From the NCBI RefSeq assembly GCF_030651995.1, contig NZ_JAUSBN010000004.1, positions 1 through 64,000 on the forward strand: a stretch of DNA of 64,000 nucleotides, written 5' to 3'. Positions within the stretch are counted from its first letter, which is position 1. Every line of letters starts with the position of its first letter. Shown piece after piece: positions 54,922 to 63,826 of this stretch. A model generated the notes under the pieces. The model saw nothing but the letters and a program-made list of their open reading frames with translations. It searched no databases and was not told the origin of the DNA. Position numbers and translations under genes: made by a program. The stretch is from Reyranella sp. GTDB lineage: Bacteria > Pseudomonadota > Alphaproteobacteria > Reyranellales > Reyranellaceae.

Positions 54922-57900
54922 CGGGTCTCCCCCCCAAACATCGAGATCAACGCTTGAGGCACACCTGCTGCGACCGTGTCCGGCAGCTCGAACAGCATCC
55001 AGCCCTTGATTTCCGCCGCCTCGCGCGTTGCCTGGCTGAGAGGAGTGAGACAAGCGGCGACGAAATGACTGCGCCAGGCGAAGCTCATCTCCTGATTAGA
55101 GAAGCTCACAGTGGAGGCGTCGGAAGCCGGAAGCCCAATCTCCTTGAAGGCGCTCGGCCATCCACTACCTTCAGCCGACTGGCCCGGCGCGACAGCGAGC
55201 ATCACCTTGCCTCGCGCCAGATCGATCAGCATCTGCTTCGCTTCATCGCTCGTTCGGTCGATCAGCTCGTGATCTGGCTGATTGAAATAGGAGAGTAGGC
55301 AGCGATAGCACCCGCGGACACAGGCCTCCCCATCATGAGCGGCGAGCAGCTTGGCATCGCCCGCTGCGATCGCTTCATCGACCTTCTCAAAGTGCATAAG
55401 GATCAGCGCTTCTCGGGCGACTTTGCCTAGGGCTAGCGGATCCTCGATCAGACGGCTCAACACCCCGGCGCCGCCCTCCGCAGCTTCGTAGGCTAGGACG
55501 GCGCGGCGGTTGTCACGGGCAGGCAATGGCTCGCCAAGTATCTCGCCCTCTTCCAATTGAAAGACGACCGCAATCCCTCTCATGAGGGCGTGCTGAACCG
55601 TGGGGATAGTTTTTGGCGCGTAGGCTGCAGGCTCGTTAAAACGGAAGAGAAGCGCGTTCTTGTGGTCGCGGACGATAGGCACGATCCGAACCGGCCTCAC
55701 GACGTCCGGCGGCACATCGACATCTGGATCTTCGTCTTCGGACTTCGACCAGTAGCCGCTGCGCGGATCGATATAAAAACCGAACTTGGTCTGTTGTGCC
55801 CGGCGTTTCAGCCCTTTGTTGATCCGGCTGATCTCGGCGCTATTGGCATATTGCAGATTGATGATCGAGGTGTCCTCGCAACGAAAATCCGCCTCGGTGA
55901 TCTGGACTCGGCCGTCGCGCTTTGGCCAGGAGAAGACGGTCTGAATCTCGAAGCCCTGCCGGACGCGCTCTTCGTCATTTGCCGTGATCCGCTCGGTAGG
56001 CGCGGCTTCCACGTTGTCGATCCGGAGCGTCCTCTGCACCGGCATCTCGCCCGCCATCGGAGCATTGCAGGCGTGGCAGCGCTCGACCTCGCCATCATGA
56101 CAGCCGCCGCAGTTCGAGCAGATGAAGATGTCTCGAGTGGCGAGCTCCGACCCATCATCCGTTCGGACTTCCGGCGGCAACTTCGCCTTCATGACTCTGT
56201 AAGCGCGGCCTTCGTGATAGATCAGGCTGCGCGGCCCGAACTCTGAGATTGCCAAGAAGCGGGCACGCTGGAGGAACGAGCCACTTTTTCCATCTCCAGG
56301 GATGAAGGCATAGAGCGGCAGCCGAGGAAAATTGTACCCCGGCAGGAAGCCCTCCGTCGCGAGATAGCGGTAGGAGTAAAAGTCCGAGCCGTTCGTGGCC
56401 TTGCCCTGCTCTAGGATCGTGATCTGATCGCTCGCCTGCATTTGCGCAGCCTTGATTCGACGACGGTCTGCGCCCGAGAGACCCGTAATCTCGGAGCGGG
56501 CATTGGCCTCCATCAGCTGCGTTCGTGCTGAGTTATACAGTTCCCGCCAGCGACCGAAGGCACGATCGAATTCCTGCGGCGCGCGCTGGGCGACCGCGGA
56601 GACGAAGTCATCTGGCTCACTCATCCAGACCGGTTTTCGACCAGCCACCGAGCCGAGAATCTGATCGAGAACGCGCTTCATCGGGAAATGCGCAGCAACC
56701 ACCAACTCAGGCCGGTCGATGACGTCTTGGATCTCTTGCTTCAGCGGAGAGCCTGGCTTCGCTAAGTCTAGGATGTCGGGGATGTCAGGAGACAGAGCGA
56801 GCTTCGCTTCGGCAAGCCAGACAGCATGTAGATGCGAGCGCACGAGCTCTTCATTGGTGATGTCGAGCGCCGGGGGACGAACGACACCAGCCACCATCTC
56901 ATTGCGCCGTTCGAAGAAATACTGGTCGTGAGGTGATTGAGCCGCGCAATAGGTCACAATGACGGCGGCCTGCCCGGAGCGGCCGGCACGTCCGGCGCGT
57001 TGCGCGTAATTCGCCGGCGTAGGCGGTACGTTTCTCAGATAGACGGCATTGAGCGCAGAGATGTCGACACCAAGCTCCATGGTTGGCGAACAGAATAAGG
57101 CGGGCAGAAACTGCTCCGACTCTCCTGCCGCTTTGAGATCGGGGGCATTCTTCGTGAGGTTCTCCCGGTCTTCCTTCTCAAATCGGAAGCGCCACTCGCG
57201 CCATTCGCGCTGTTTTTGGGAAACCTGGGCTGTATGTTCGCGGCCTTCGAGACCCCAATAGCTGCTATGGCCTGCCTTCAGATGGACAGCGATCTCATTG
57301 TAGAAATCGTGAAAATAGCGGTTGCCCTGCGCCGCCCCTGTCCTGATGGCTTCCCCAGGAAAGATCCGAACCGCTGACGGTGACAGACGCCAACCTTGCA
57401 GGTCGGCCTCGATGTCGACGCGCGACACCAACCCCTCGCGAGCCAGAAGTTCCATCAGGCCCGTCATGACTGTCAGGTAGTCTGTCTTGCTGAGCTTGGT
57501 CCCAATGACGCTTTTTCGATTGATGAGACGTCCGATACGGGAATTATGCCCAGCGCGGACGATCGTCTGTTCTTCCCGTAACCCAACCCGGTCCTTGCCC
57601 GGAGCTTGCAGAAATAGGGTCGTGCGGCTTCTCGGCGTCTCTTTCGCGTCGATGGCCCAGGGGACGCGCAGGAGATTTCGGGATTTTTGAGCGACGGCGT
57701 CGAGGACGGTCAGATCGAGCGCCTCCGTCCCAACGGCCAAGCCGTCGAGCATGGCGCCGAGGAGCAGCTTCAGCATCGCCTTGCGCACGGGCGCATCGAG
57801 TGTCCCGAAATCCGGCAAGATAGCCGTGAGGCGGTCCGTATCTTCCGCGATGTCATCGAGCCCAACGAACGCAACGTCGATGAGCTTGAGGACGGAGAGG

Positions 57901-60098
57901 CTCGGGTTGGTGTAACGCCATCCTCGACGCAGATCTGTCCAGAGCCGATGGGCGAGAACCTTCGCGAGAGAGCGCTGGGCGTCCTCGCGGACTACAGCGC
58001 CCGCCTCGGGATCCAACATCCAATGAACCCGCGCGACCTTATTGCCTGCCGTAAATCCGAGCGCCTTTACGACCCGCAGACCGAATTCGTCCTCGGCTAG
58101 GCCATCGTCGCCAGCGTCCAGCACTGCTCGCAGGATCGCACCACGCAATAGGCTGACGAACAAATAGTCGTTGAAGTGGCCAGCCTGGAGGGCGGCGTCC
58201 TGCCGGTTGTCCGTGAAACCTAGGAGTTTGCGTTTCTCTTTGGGAACGCCGCTGTTGTTCCCGTTCATCCATTCCAGGGCGGTCGAAACGAGGAGCGTCG
58301 TTGCCGAGCTGCGGCCCTCACCCGACAACCCGGTGAGCTTGGTGCGTTCGCGCATGTTGGGATGCGGCTGGTCGAGACAGCATGGGCAGAAACCAAATTT
58401 GCCCGGTATGAACCAAAAGCTTTTACCCGCCGAATCACAGCGCCCATCCGGGGCCACCGTGATCATCTGGGGCATCCTGCGTTTCCTGTTCGCTCGGAGT
58501 CGCTCGACGCCGTTGCGCTCCTCGCGCCAGTCCTCGGGGTACGCTTCGACCTCGCCTGTAAAGACGTACTCAGGATCGCCGTCGCCTGTAGTGGTCAGGT
58601 AGCCCGCCGTTTCACCCTCTTGATCGTCGAGCGGCGCATCATCGATGCCCCTGGGCAGAAACAGGGTGCCTTTGGCATCCTCGGTCTTCGTAATGACGTG
58701 GACCTCATGTCCGCATTCCCGACAGAAGCGGGTGGGATAGAGGCGATGGCCCGGGGCACTTGGATCTTCGAGTTGACCTTCGAACAACACATTCCTGGGT
58801 TGGCCAGTCAGTGTAGTGAAAATCTCGCCAGCGCCCGAGATGAATCGATGGAGCTTGAACGCCAGGAATGCGCCGGTTCCCGAGCCGCCGCGCTCAGTTT
58901 CCGGGAGGCTGACGCGCGTCAGGAATGCCTCGAGCCCGCTTCGACAGGTTTCGACGTTGACGCCACTATCTTTTGAAAGCAGCGCTACTGCCTTTTCAAA
59001 AGGGATCGGCTTCTTGCGCTTGAGCTCCTGTGCGTCGTCCAGGCCAATCGCCAGTTCGGTCCAAACCGCCAGCGGGTGTTCTTTCAGAACCTCATCTGTC
59101 AGCTCCGCTGGAAGTACGGATGTCAGGACAGGCGCAAGCTTCCGCCGCACATCGTCGAGCTTCAGCCGATCATCCGTCGCCCTTCGAAGCGACTCGTCTA
59201 TGACGGATTCCGGCCCGATGGGGGTCCCGAAAAGGCGCGACGCAACATTCGCCACGGCCTCAGCGCGATTGATATCGGATCCTTCGCTTGCCATGGTGGC
59301 AGAGGTTCCGATGCAGATAGGTGCCTTGTCTGGTGCGCATCGGTTGCGAAGACGACGAACGAGGATCGCGACATCGGCGCCCTGGCGGCCGCGATAGGTG
59401 TGCAGTTCGTCAAGAACGATGAAATTCAGTCCGTTCGCATTCTCTATAACCTTGGTATCGAGCTGGTCCTGCCGCGTCAGCAGAAGTTCGGCCATCATGA
59501 AGTTAGTCAGCAGAATGTCCGGCGGGGCGTCTGCAATTCGTTGCCGATCTTCCTGGCTTTCCTGGCCGGTGTAGCGACGCACAACCGGCTTAAGCTCGGT
59601 CGGCAGGCCAGACTGCGCGATGAATTTCTCGATCTCGTTGATCTGGCTGTTGGCCAGTGCATTCATCGGATAAACGAAAATGGCACTGGTTCTGCGCGGC
59701 CTCCCGGCCTTGCGGGCACGAACGATCGCGTCGACTACGGGTACGAAAAAGCAAAGCGACTTGCCCGAGCCTGTCCCCGTCGTAACCACGTAACTCTGAC
59801 CCGCCTGCGCCTTGGCGATGGACTGGGCTTGATGGCGATGGAACCGCAGCGGCTCTGACCCGAACCGGAATATTTTGCCCGTCGCTTCATCAAGATCGCC
59901 CGAGTTGACCAGGTCATCGACGGTTGGACCCTCGAGAAACTTCGGGTTGAGAGACAGCATAGCATCCGGCCAGAAACGCCCGGCATCATACTGGCGATCA
60001 ACCTCAGACTTCAGGTCATCAGATCGAATGATACTGAAAGACCGCGAGAACCTGGCGTAAGAGTCGACGAGGCGATGATCGAATTCAAACGCCCGCAT
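54918..60098 (-). CDS. DEAD-box helicase with C-terminal DUF1998-like domain (DrmA-DrmB fusion-like)
   Basis: 1726 aa. Helicase motifs: I at about 106-114 (TTGTGSGKSLCFFVPVVDAI), Ib/II LTNFMMAELLLTRQD and FIVLDELHTYRGRQGADVAI, III GTSATMASEG, VI NYAQRAGRAGRSGQAAVIVT. Zinc-like clusters occur at CRECGHEVHVITKTEDAKG, FCPCCLDQPHPN and CSNCGGCHDGEVERCHACNA. The end has GEACVRGCYRCLLSYFNQPD, the DUF1998/MZB Cys signature. In DISARM, DrmA is the helicase and DrmB the DUF1998 protein; both plans are joined here in one chain. Druantia DruE is also a very long helicase with DUF1998 and is an alternative relative. It begins the core of the operon and overlaps the SNF2 gene by four bases. Confidence 0.85.
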   Translation of the reverse strand: MRAFEFDHRLVDSYARFSRSFSIIRSDDLKSEVDRQYDAGRFWPDAMLSLNPKFLEGPTVDDLVNSGDLDEATGKIFRFGSEPLRFHRHQAQSIAKAQAGQSYVVTTGTGSGKSLCFFVPVVDAIVRARKAGRPRRTSAIFVYPMNALANSQINEIEKFIAQSGLPTELKPVVRRYTGQESQEDRQRIADAPPDILLTNFMMAELLLTRQDQLDTKVIENANGLNFIVLDELHTYRGRQGADVAILVRRLRNRCAPDKAPICIGTSATMASEGSDINRAEAVANVASRLFGTPIGPESVIDESLRRATDDRLKLDDVRRKLAPVLTSVLPAELTDEVLKEHPLAVWTELAIGLDDAQELKRKKPIPFEKAVALLSKDSGVNVETCRSGLEAFLTRVSLPETERGGSGTGAFLAFKLHRFISGAGEIFTTLTGQPRNVLFEGQLEDPSAPGHRLYPTRFCRECGHEVHVITKTEDAKGTLFLPRGIDDAPLDDQEGETAGYLTTTGDGDPEYVFTGEVEAYPEDWREERNGVERLRANRKRRMPQMITVAPDGRCDSAGKSFWFIPGKFGFCPCCLDQPHPNMRERTKLTGLSGEGRSSATTLLVSTALEWMNGNNSGVPKEKRKLLGFTDNRQDAALQAGHFNDYLFVSLLRGAILRAVLDAGDDGLAEDEFGLRVVKALGFTAGNKVARVHWMLDPEAGAVVREDAQRSLAKVLAHRLWTDLRRGWRYTNPSLSVLKLIDVAFVGLDDIAEDTDRLTAILPDFGTLDAPVRKAMLKLLLGAMLDGLAVGTEALDLTVLDAVAQKSRNLLRVPWAIDAKETPRSRTTLFLQAPGKDRVGLREEQTIVRAGHNSRIGRLINRKSVIGTKLSKTDYLTVMTGLMELLAREGLVSRVDIEADLQGWRLSPSAVRIFPGEAIRTGAAQGNRYFHDFYNEIAVHLKAGHSSYWGLEGREHTAQVSQKQREWREWRFRFEKEDRENLTKNAPDLKAAGESEQFLPALFCSPTMELGVDISALNAVYLRNVPPTPANYAQRAGRAGRSGQAAVIVTYCAAQSPHDQYFFERRNEMVAGVVRPPALDITNEELVRSHLHAVWLAEAKLALSPDIPDILDLAKPGSPLKQEIQDVIDRPELVVAAHFPMKRVLDQILGSVAGRKPVWMSEPDDFVSAVAQRAPQEFDRAFGRWRELYNSARTQLMEANARSEITGLSGADRRRIKAAQMQASDQITILEQGKATNGSDFYSYRYLATEGFLPGYNFPRLPLYAFIPGDGKSGSFLQRARFLAISEFGPRSLIYHEGRAYRVMKAKLPPEVRTDDGSELATRDIFICSNCGGCHDGEVERCHACNAPMAGEMPVQRTLRIDNVEAAPTERITANDEERVRQGFEIQTVFSWPKRDGRVQITEADFRCEDTSIINLQYANSAEISRINKGLKRRAQQTKFGFYIDPRSGYWSKSEDEDPDVDVPPDVVRPVRIVPIVRDHKNALLFRFNEPAAYAPKTIPTVQHALMRGIAVVFQLEEGEILGEPLPARDNRRAVLAYEAAEGGAGVLSRLIEDPLALGKVAREALILMHFEKVDEAIAAGDAKLLAAHDGEACVRGCYRCLLSYFNQPDHELIDRTSDEAKQMLIDLARGKVMLAVAPGQSAEGSGWPSAFKEIGLPASDASTVSFSNQEMSFAWRSHFVAACLTPLSQATREAAEIKGWMLFELPDTVAAGVPQALISMFGGETR

Positions 60099-60246
60099 TG
60101 CCGCCCCCCGTCATCGTTGTTCGGTAATTCGCGTTCTCTAGCAATGCGCTACCGTTGCCCCACCGCACGTCCATCTTCAAGGAGTCGGCGATGTTGCTGA
60201 TTTTTATCTGTACAATATCCACACTTCCCCCTCCCATTTTTCTTCG

Positions 60247-61263
60247 TTATTTACAGGCGCTATTGGCGCGCTCAGCTATGTCGGCACAGCGCGTCATGAG
60301 AGCCTCGAAAGCCTCGGCGTCTTCCAGAAGAAGTCCGTCGTCGACCATGCGGGCGTAGTCCTCTTCCAGCGCCTTTAGACCATCGCCCACGGGCGCAAGC
60401 CGCAGACCGCCGTTGACGGCCACGGTGTAGTCGACGGGTGTCCGATCGGACGCCTTCTCGGCGAAGAACATGGTCTTGTGGCGCGCCACTGCGTTCGCCA
60501 GGTCGCGATCAGCGAAGGCGGACGCGGCAAAGCCGGTTTCGTCCAACCGCGCGACATCGTGCCAGTGACGAGCAAAGCGATCGCCGCGCAGCCGCTCCTG
60601 CAGGCAGAAAACATGGATGGCCGTCGCCTTCTCCCAGAAGGTTCGCTCTGCATGCATCACGCGTGGGCGAGCCGTGGGAAAGGTCACGCCCTCGATCAGG
60701 CCTGACGCGTCGCAGGCGATGTCGCGCAAGCTCGCGGGCTCGCCCGTCGATCGTGCTCCGAATTCGAGCATCACGCTCGGCGCCACATAGCCGGAGCCAG
60801 CCGTCGCGGCCTCGTAATCGATGAACAGCTTCTCGCCTTCGACTCGGATGGTGGCCGCCAAAGCTTCAGCCGCGAGCGCCTCTGCGATGATCGGCTGAAC
60901 GCTTCCTTCAACCCACTCGGGCAGGCGCTTGCGCACCTCGCTGGACCAGCGTTTTTCCTCGCTACGGGTCTTGGGCAACCCTTCGCCGTTTTCGCGCACC
61001 AGATCAGGTGCTATCGCCCGGATGTCGTAAGTCAGGTCGACATCCTCAGAAAACCGGCGGATGACCTGATAGGCTTTGGACAGCGACGTGCCGCCCTTGA
61101 ATACCAGATGTTCGCCGAGCGCCGAGCCGTAAAGGGTGGCGAGCGCCCAGACCACCCACACGTCCTTCTCGAGAAGATGCGCCGGCCGGCCAGACCGATC
61201 GGCCGCGACGCCGAGCGCCTCACGCCGATCCTCGATCGGGAGGTGGAGAAACGGATCAGCCAT
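60247..61263 (-). CDS. AbiEii/AbiGii-type nucleotidyltransferase toxin
   Basis: 338 aa. HLVFKGGTSLSKAYQVIRRF, then SEDVDLTYDIR, is the nucleotidyltransferase motif (GGTSL...DVDL) of AbiEii toxins, followed by RVMHAERTFWEKATAIHVFC and FARHWHDVARL, other family landmarks. These toxins transfer nucleotides to tRNA or another target and stop growth after phage infection. It overlaps the 3' end of the AbiEi-like gene by eight bases, the normal arrangement in AbiE systems (antitoxin first). A 148-base gap separates it from the helicase gene, so the pair may be a separate module inside the island. Confidence 0.9.
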   Translation of the reverse strand: MADPFLHLPIEDRREALGVAADRSGRPAHLLEKDVWVVWALATLYGSALGEHLVFKGGTSLSKAYQVIRRFSEDVDLTYDIRAIAPDLVRENGEGLPKTRSEEKRWSSEVRKRLPEWVEGSVQPIIAEALAAEALAATIRVEGEKLFIDYEAATAGSGYVAPSVMLEFGARSTGEPASLRDIACDASGLIEGVTFPTARPRVMHAERTFWEKATAIHVFCLQERLRGDRFARHWHDVARLDETGFAASAFADRDLANAVARHKTMFFAEKASDRTPVDYTVAVNGGLRLAPVGDGLKALEEDYARMVDDGLLLEDAEAFEALMTRCADIAERANSACK

Positions 61264-61849
61264 GTGCAGCCTTGCCCACGCTGCGCGCCAGCCAGGTCGG
61301 AAGCTGCGGCGCTACCGCGACCAGCTCGCTGAAGGCGCCCGGCGGGAGTTTCCGCTTCAATGTCTGGAGGGCGGCCTCAGCCTTCTCCGGCCCAAGCCAA
61401 GCCAAGGCTCGCACCGCCTCGCCAGCGGGCCGATGCGCCATGGCGAGCTGCCAACGGGGTGCGTGGCGAAGCTCGACGACCTGTTTGCCGAGGCTCATCT
61501 TCCGGGTGCGGCCGGAAGTCAGATAGACCGACCGGATCGGCACCTGTGTCGTGAGACCGAGGGTGTTGGCGGCAGCGGCCCCACTCGGGACGATGATCTC
61601 CCCGCGCTGGCTGGCAAGCGCCTCCACCGCTTGCTCCACGGAGGGAGCCCGCGTGCCGAACCGGCTCGTAACCGGAAGGAGATAGACGCCGCGGCCCGCG
61701 CGGATCAACTGCGTCCGCTCGGCTAGACGCGACAATGCCTGATCCACCGCGGCGCGATTCCCGAGGTGAAGCAAGCTCTTAGCTGCGACGGACGTGCCCT
61801 CTGGCAGCCCTTTCGCGTGCGCAAGAATCTGTTCGGTCAACCGTTGCAT
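61256..61849 (-). CDS. AbiEi-type antitoxin/transcriptional regulator (DUF6088-like)
   Basis: 197 aa from the ATG at 61849, which has AGGAG seven bases upstream; the ATG at 61855 is too close to that site. The N-terminal winged helix (AAKSLLHLGNRAAVDQALSR, then ERTQLIRAGRGVYLLPV) would bind the operator; the C-terminal domain (SGAAAANTLGLTTQVPIRSV, then YLTSGRTRKMSLGKQVVELR) is typical of AbiEi-like antitoxins. It overlaps the toxin start by eight bases. A perfect 9-bp inverted repeat lies right at its ribosome binding site, consistent with negative autoregulation known in AbiE. Confidence 0.88.
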   Translation of the reverse strand: MQRLTEQILAHAKGLPEGTSVAAKSLLHLGNRAAVDQALSRLAERTQLIRAGRGVYLLPVTSRFGTRAPSVEQAVEALASQRGEIIVPSGAAAANTLGLTTQVPIRSVYLTSGRTRKMSLGKQVVELRHAPRWQLAMAHRPAGEAVRALAWLGPEKAEAALQTLKRKLPPGAFSELVAVAPQLPTWLARSVGKAAHG

Positions 61850-61859
61850 GGCCATTCTC

Positions 61860-61889
61860 CTGTCAGAACTATACGCAGTTTTCTGACAG
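61860..61889. promoter_or_regulatory. operator-like inverted repeat of the AbiE pair
   Basis: CTGTCAGAA (61860-61868) and TTCTGACAG (61881-61889) form a perfect 9-bp dyad with a 12-base centre, ending 11 bases before the AbiEi ATG and touching the ribosome binding site. AbiEi proteins repress by binding inverted repeats in this position. Confidence 0.65.
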
Positions 61890-61921
61890 TTTGCAACCGA
61901 CAGCTTGGCGGGTCAGCGCCG

Positions 61922-63217
61922 CTAGATCAGCGGCGCGCCCTTATCGAGCAGGCTGTCCAGAAAATCCTCGCGCGACGGGAGCTGTCCCGATTGCGTCGCC
62001 AAGATCAGCGCCTCTACGACCTGACGAGCCAGCGAACGGGCCATTACCTGCTCTCGGGTCGAGATGTCCGTCATGGCGCAGCCGTGCAGGAAGGCGCTTC
62101 TTATGTCGAAGAGCTGCTCATACTGGTCAGCGTGGCTACGGTTACCGAGCAAGCCGGCGACACGCCCTCGCATCCGGTTCGTCGCGCGCATTCCCTTATG
62201 GCGATCAGGCGCAACACGGAAACTCTTCTGATAGTCGGCGCGCAGCCCCAGCGCCGCCTCGATCGTTGTGATGTGGGCGAGAAATTCATCCACGCCTTCG
62301 GCAAGGAAGGCGCGGATCAGGAAATGGGCGACCGGCGTCTCAAACAGAACCGATTGCTTCGCCTGCTCAACGATCACCCACCGGCTCTGGTCCCAAACAG
62401 TCAGCTCGGTCGTAGCGTTGTCCTCAAGGCGCAGCTCGACTGGCCGCTCTTCTTCGTAGGTTCCGCCATAGCCGTCATCATAAATGCGATCTTCCCAGCT
62501 CAGCGTGTCGGGTGATGGCGGCGAGCCTGGACGCACGAAAATGTCGCTGTCGACGGTGTAAACCCACGGCACGCGGAATCCTCGCCAGTCCACTTCCGGC
62601 ATCGTCGACCAACTCTCCCAGGGCGCCAGCAGGAGGAAGAACAGCGCTTCGTCGAAGGCGCCTGGAAAACGTCCCTTGTGCGGCTCGATCTGCCCCAGAT
62701 CCTGGCTGAGATCCATCGAGAAAAACGGGACCGCCCGCACTTCCGGCCCGTGCTTGAACGCCACCGTCTCCTCGATGACCAGCCAGTGAAACTCCGACAG
62801 CCGTTCGGCGTCCAGTTCCAGCCGCGGATAGACCCGCTTTAGGCGGCGCTCATCGAAGAGCACCCGCAACTCGTCCGGCGTCAGCCGGCATAGCTTCGCC
62901 CGGCCGAAAGCAAGCGGCGATAGGTCATCCGCTAGATCGAGCGGCGCGAGATGCACCCGCGTGGAACGCGTGGAACGGAGCGCCGCGTCGAGACCCGCCG
63001 CCGCCTCTTCCACTGGAAGCGCCAAATGGACGGTGTCCTTTTGCAGATGGCACGGCAGCCCCAACGCCCTCAACGCCGTCGAGAGCGCGAATGCGGGGCC
63101 CGTCTTCCCCGTGCCGTAGTAGTCGTCACGGCAGGCCTCGCGCAGACGCACGAATGCCGGATGCGCGAGGATATTGTTAGGGCCAGGCGGGCTGAGCCGC
63201 CAGAGCTCGGCGATCGC
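61922..63217 (-). CDS. HEPN-domain protein, 5' end missing
   Basis: The open frame from about 63217 encodes 431 residues that read as protein from IAELWRLSPPGPNNILAHPA onward, with no ATG near the start; the only early start codon is a GTG at 63151 without a ribosome binding site. The middle contains a beta/alpha region (AKLCRLTPDELRVLFDERRL and EFHWLVIEETVAFKHGPEVR). The C-terminal about 130 residues are helical and carry LFDIRSAFLHGCAM, the R-x4-H motif of HEPN ribonucleases, followed by ARSLARQVVEALI. HEPN proteins cut RNA in abortive-infection and toxin systems. Upstream it runs directly into a trbE fragment in another frame, so it was probably truncated. Confidence 0.65.
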   Translation of the reverse strand, partial: AIAELWRLSPPGPNNILAHPAFVRLREACRDDYYGTGKTGPAFALSTALRALGLPCHLQKDTVHLALPVEEAAAGLDAALRSTRSTRVHLAPLDLADDLSPLAFGRAKLCRLTPDELRVLFDERRLKRVYPRLELDAERLSEFHWLVIEETVAFKHGPEVRAVPFFSMDLSQDLGQIEPHKGRFPGAFDEALFFLLLAPWESWSTMPEVDWRGFRVPWVYTVDSDIFVRPGSPPSPDTLSWEDRIYDDGYGGTYEEERPVELRLEDNATTELTVWDQSRWVIVEQAKQSVLFETPVAHFLIRAFLAEGVDEFLAHITTIEAALGLRADYQKSFRVAPDRHKGMRATNRMRGRVAGLLGNRSHADQYEQLFDIRSAFLHGCAMTDISTREQVMARSLARQVVEALILATQSGQLPSREDFLDSLLDKGAPLI

Positions 63218-63552
63218 TCCTCCTCCTCGAACGCCGCCTTTCGCTCGGCGTCTATCAGGGCGGACCCTGCATCGGGGAAGCTGCTCTCCGGGTAGGTGCT
63301 GGCCGGCAGTCGCTGGGCCTCGACGAAGATCGCCCAGCCGGAGCCCAGGCGGCGCAGCGAGTTGTTGAGGCGCCCGGCGACGCCGACGAGTTCCGCGGGA
63401 ACGGCCGAATCGAGATCGGGCCCCCGGAAATGCGCACTGCGTTGAAAGGACCCGTCCTTGTTGAGAACGACGCCGGGAGCGACCAGCGCCGCCCACGGCA
63501 GGAAGTCGGCAAGGCGCGTGGCCGAGTTTCGGTATTCGGCAAGGTTCATCAT
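63218..63552 (-). pseudogene. trbE: 5' fragment of trbE (conjugal-transfer VirB4-type ATPase)
   Basis: MMNLAEYRNSATRLADFLPW, GVVLNKDGSFQRSAHFRGPD and GWAIFVEAQRLPASTYPESS, then AERKAAFEEE, is the unmistakable N-terminus of TrbE/VirB4-like proteins. After FEEE the family sequence stops and unrelated sequence begins near 63217. The ATPase domain with its Walker motifs is therefore absent, and the normal downstream genes trbJ, trbL, trbF, trbG and trbI are not in the window. It starts ten bases after trbD. A functional TrbE cannot be made from this. Confidence 0.85.
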
Positions 63553-63562
63553 GCCCTGGTCC

Positions 63563-63826
63563 TCACACGCCGAGTCGAGCGGGGATGCGCAGGTGGCGGC
63601 GCACTACCTCGACGAAGAGCGGGTCGCGCCGGGCTGCCCAGACCGCCAGTCCGTGGCCGATCAGCCAGATCAGAAAGCCGGCGATCCACAAGCGCAGGCC
63701 GAGGCCCAAGGCGGCGGCCAGAGTGCCATTGAGGATCGCAATCGATCGTGGCGCGCCGCCGAGCAAGATCGGCTCGGTCAGGGCGCGGTGAAGCGGCACC
63801 ACGAAGCCGGGAACTGGGTCGATCAT
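63563..63826 (-). CDS. trbD: conjugal transfer protein TrbD (VirB3-like)
   Basis: 87 aa. GFVVPLHRALTEPILLGGAP, then RSIAILNGTLAAALGLGLRL and WIAGFLIWLIGHGLAVWAAR, with the final DPLFVEVVRRHLRIP, is the small two-helix membrane protein of the TrbD/VirB3 family that sits in the inner-membrane part of the type IV secretion channel. Its ATG overlaps the trbC stop (TGATG) and trbE follows ten bases later, the standard trb order. Confidence 0.93.
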   Translation of the reverse strand: MIDPVPGFVVPLHRALTEPILLGGAPRSIAILNGTLAAALGLGLRLWIAGFLIWLIGHGLAVWAARRDPLFVEVVRRHLRIPARLGV

